From Sulfurovum sp. (lineage in GTDB: Bacteria > Campylobacterota > Campylobacteria > Campylobacterales > Sulfurovaceae), in NCBI GenBank assembly GCA_015661795.1, contig DQVJ01000114.1, positions 1 to 5,929 of the forward strand: 5,929 nt of DNA, in the 5' to 3' direction. The notes beneath the pieces are model-generated. The model worked only from the letters and a program-made list of their open reading frames with translations, searched no databases and had not been told where the DNA came from. This document shows, piece by piece, positions 5,299 through 5,929 of this stretch. The position numbers were made by a program, and so were the translations under genes. Each line of letters opens with the position of its first letter. Within the stretch, counting starts at the first letter, position 1.

Positions 5299-5411
5299 AT
5301 AAGCTCTTTCGAAAGATTTAAGATATTTAAATATACCATAGTTTTATAGATATAAATTTAAATAAATTTGGATATTCTCTTAAAAATATGTCAATATAAG
5401 GGAAGAGTCAA
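5299..5411. promoter_or_regulatory. AT-rich divergent promoter region between aldo/keto reductase and DUF1289 genes
   Basis: This 113-base spacer must carry promoters for both directions. On the minus strand TATATT (5335-5330) and TATAAA (5348-5343) are candidate -10 boxes for the reductase operon. On the plus strand no clear -10 stands out; TAAAAA near 5381 is possible. Two perfect 12-bp palindromes lie in the reductase leader side: TCTTTCGAAAGA (5305-5316), which overlaps its ribosome binding site, and ATATTTAAATAT (5323-5334), which overlaps the TATATT box. Confidence 0.45.
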
Positions 5412-5606
5412 ATGGAACCAAGTATTAAGAAGCCATGTATCAAACAATGTTGTTTAGATGAAAAAGATGTTTGTCTGGGGTGCTTCCGTACCTTGGACGA
5501 TATGCTTGTATGGCATAAATCTACAGATAGTCAAAAACAAGAGATACTTGTCATTGCAAGTAAACGAAAACGTGCACACAAAGAGAAGCACAAAGGGAGT
5601 TTATAG
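5412..5606 (+). CDS. DUF1289 family small four-cysteine protein
   Basis: A 64-residue protein that matches DUF1289 (E. coli YdhL family) along its conserved part: PCIKQCCLDEKDVC (8-21), LGCFRTLDDMLVW (22-34) and a helix ending KQEILVIASKRK (42-53). Cys9, Cys13, Cys21 and Cys24 form a C-x3-C-x7-C-x2-C set that could bind zinc or an iron-sulfur cluster; Cys14 is extra. The C-terminal tail is strongly basic (KRKRAHKEKHKG, 51-62). The function of the family is not known to me. AAGGGA at 5398-5403, 8 bases before the ATG, supports the start. The gene is divergent from the aldo/keto reductase, and its last 6 bases overlap the 3' end of the minus-strand esterase gene. Confidence 0.9.
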   Translation: MEPSIKKPCIKQCCLDEKDVCLGCFRTLDDMLVWHKSTDSQKQEILVIASKRKRAHKEKHKGSL

Positions 5607-5929
5607 CCTCTTTTGTATCCATTCTTTTATCATGTGTACTTCTTCTTCTACAAGAGTATGGTCTTTGTCATAGGTGTGAAAGTCTATGTTAAAACCGCCA
5701 TTTTGCAGTTCTTCTATTTGCCTTTTTGATATGTTATAAGGCAAGACTCCATCACTTGTACCATGAGTACAAAGCCAGTTTGCATTTTTAAGGGCGGGGT
5801 TCATCTCTTTTAGAAGTTTAGAAGGATCATAAATATATCCTGATATTGCGATATATCCTGCCAACTCTCTTTCGTATCGTGCACCAAACTCAAAGGTAAG
5901 CAGTGCACCTTGTGAAAATCCAAAAAGAA
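5601..5929 (-). CDS. Carboxylesterase/phospholipase-family serine hydrolase, 5' part outside window
   Basis: This is the C-terminal 108 residues of a hydrolase that continues past the right edge. The reading frame is open from the edge (position 5927) to the TAA at 5601-5603, so a TTG codon at 5864 is an internal leucine and not the start. The full catalytic triad of the abhydrolase_2 family is visible: Ser5 of the fragment in the elbow GFSQG, Asp59 in HGTSDGVLPY and His90 in DKDHTL. Their spacing (54 and 31 residues) equals that of the well-studied bacterial carboxylesterase with Ser114, Asp168 and His199. Members cleave short carboxyl esters or lysophospholipids; the substrate here is not predictable. 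Signal peptide and N-terminal strands cannot be judged. The stop overlaps the DUF1289 stop region by 6 bases. Confidence 0.88.
   Translation of the reverse strand, partial: LFGFSQGALLTFEFGARYERELAGYIAISGYIYDPSKLLKEMNPALKNANWLCTHGTSDGVLPYNISKRQIEELQNGGFNIDFHTYDKDHTLVEEEVHMIKEWIQKRL

Noticed and set aside
5389..5394. Perfect TTGACA on the minus strand as a -35 box for the aldo/keto reductase
   Set aside because: No acceptable -10 box lies 15-19 bases downstream (that region reads CCAAAT), so it is probably chance.

Overview
The window is AT-rich, gene-dense chromosomal DNA. It fits a Campylobacterota bacterium of the Sulfurovum/Sulfurimonas kind. This is inferred from the codon use, the typical Crp/Fnr protein, the periplasmic rhodanese, and promoters with a TATAAT box behind a T-rich or GC-dinucleotide lead (for example TTTTAGCTATAATC). 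No species can be named from this sequence alone. I see no mobile element, tRNA, rRNA, CRISPR array or phage gene, so this looks like ordinary housekeeping and accessory chromosome.

Layout. From the left on the plus strand come a cytosolic alpha/beta hydrolase, a secreted single-domain rhodanese, and a two-gene unit of a DUF2237 protein and a TRIC/YadS-type channel whose stop and start overlap (TAATG). A minus-strand YcxB-like membrane protein meets the channel gene tail to tail. It is followed by a divergently transcribed, unrecognised 110-residue protein and then a Crp/Fnr-family regulator. The regulator meets, tail to tail, a minus-strand pair: an aldo/keto reductase followed by pterin-4a-carbinolamine dehydratase. 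Divergent from the reductase is a small four-cysteine DUF1289 protein. It overlaps the 3' end of a minus-strand serine esterase (carboxylesterase/phospholipase family) that runs off the right edge.

Working together. Two units have good support: DUF2237 with the TRIC channel (1-base overlap), and the aldo/keto reductase with the dehydratase (12-base gap, with the second gene's ribosome binding site touching the first gene's stop codon). The other genes look like single transcription units. All three tail-to-tail junctions are very tight (2-base gap, 4-base overlap, 6-base overlap). At the first, the terminator for the minus-strand gene is written inside the last codons of the opposing gene.

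No new multi-gene system is evident. The items most worth a second look are the terminator embedded in the channel gene, the cysteine-free Crp/Fnr protein with an altered effector pocket and no visible ribosome binding site, the unrecognised 110-residue gene beside it, and the dehydratase/aldo-keto reductase pair.
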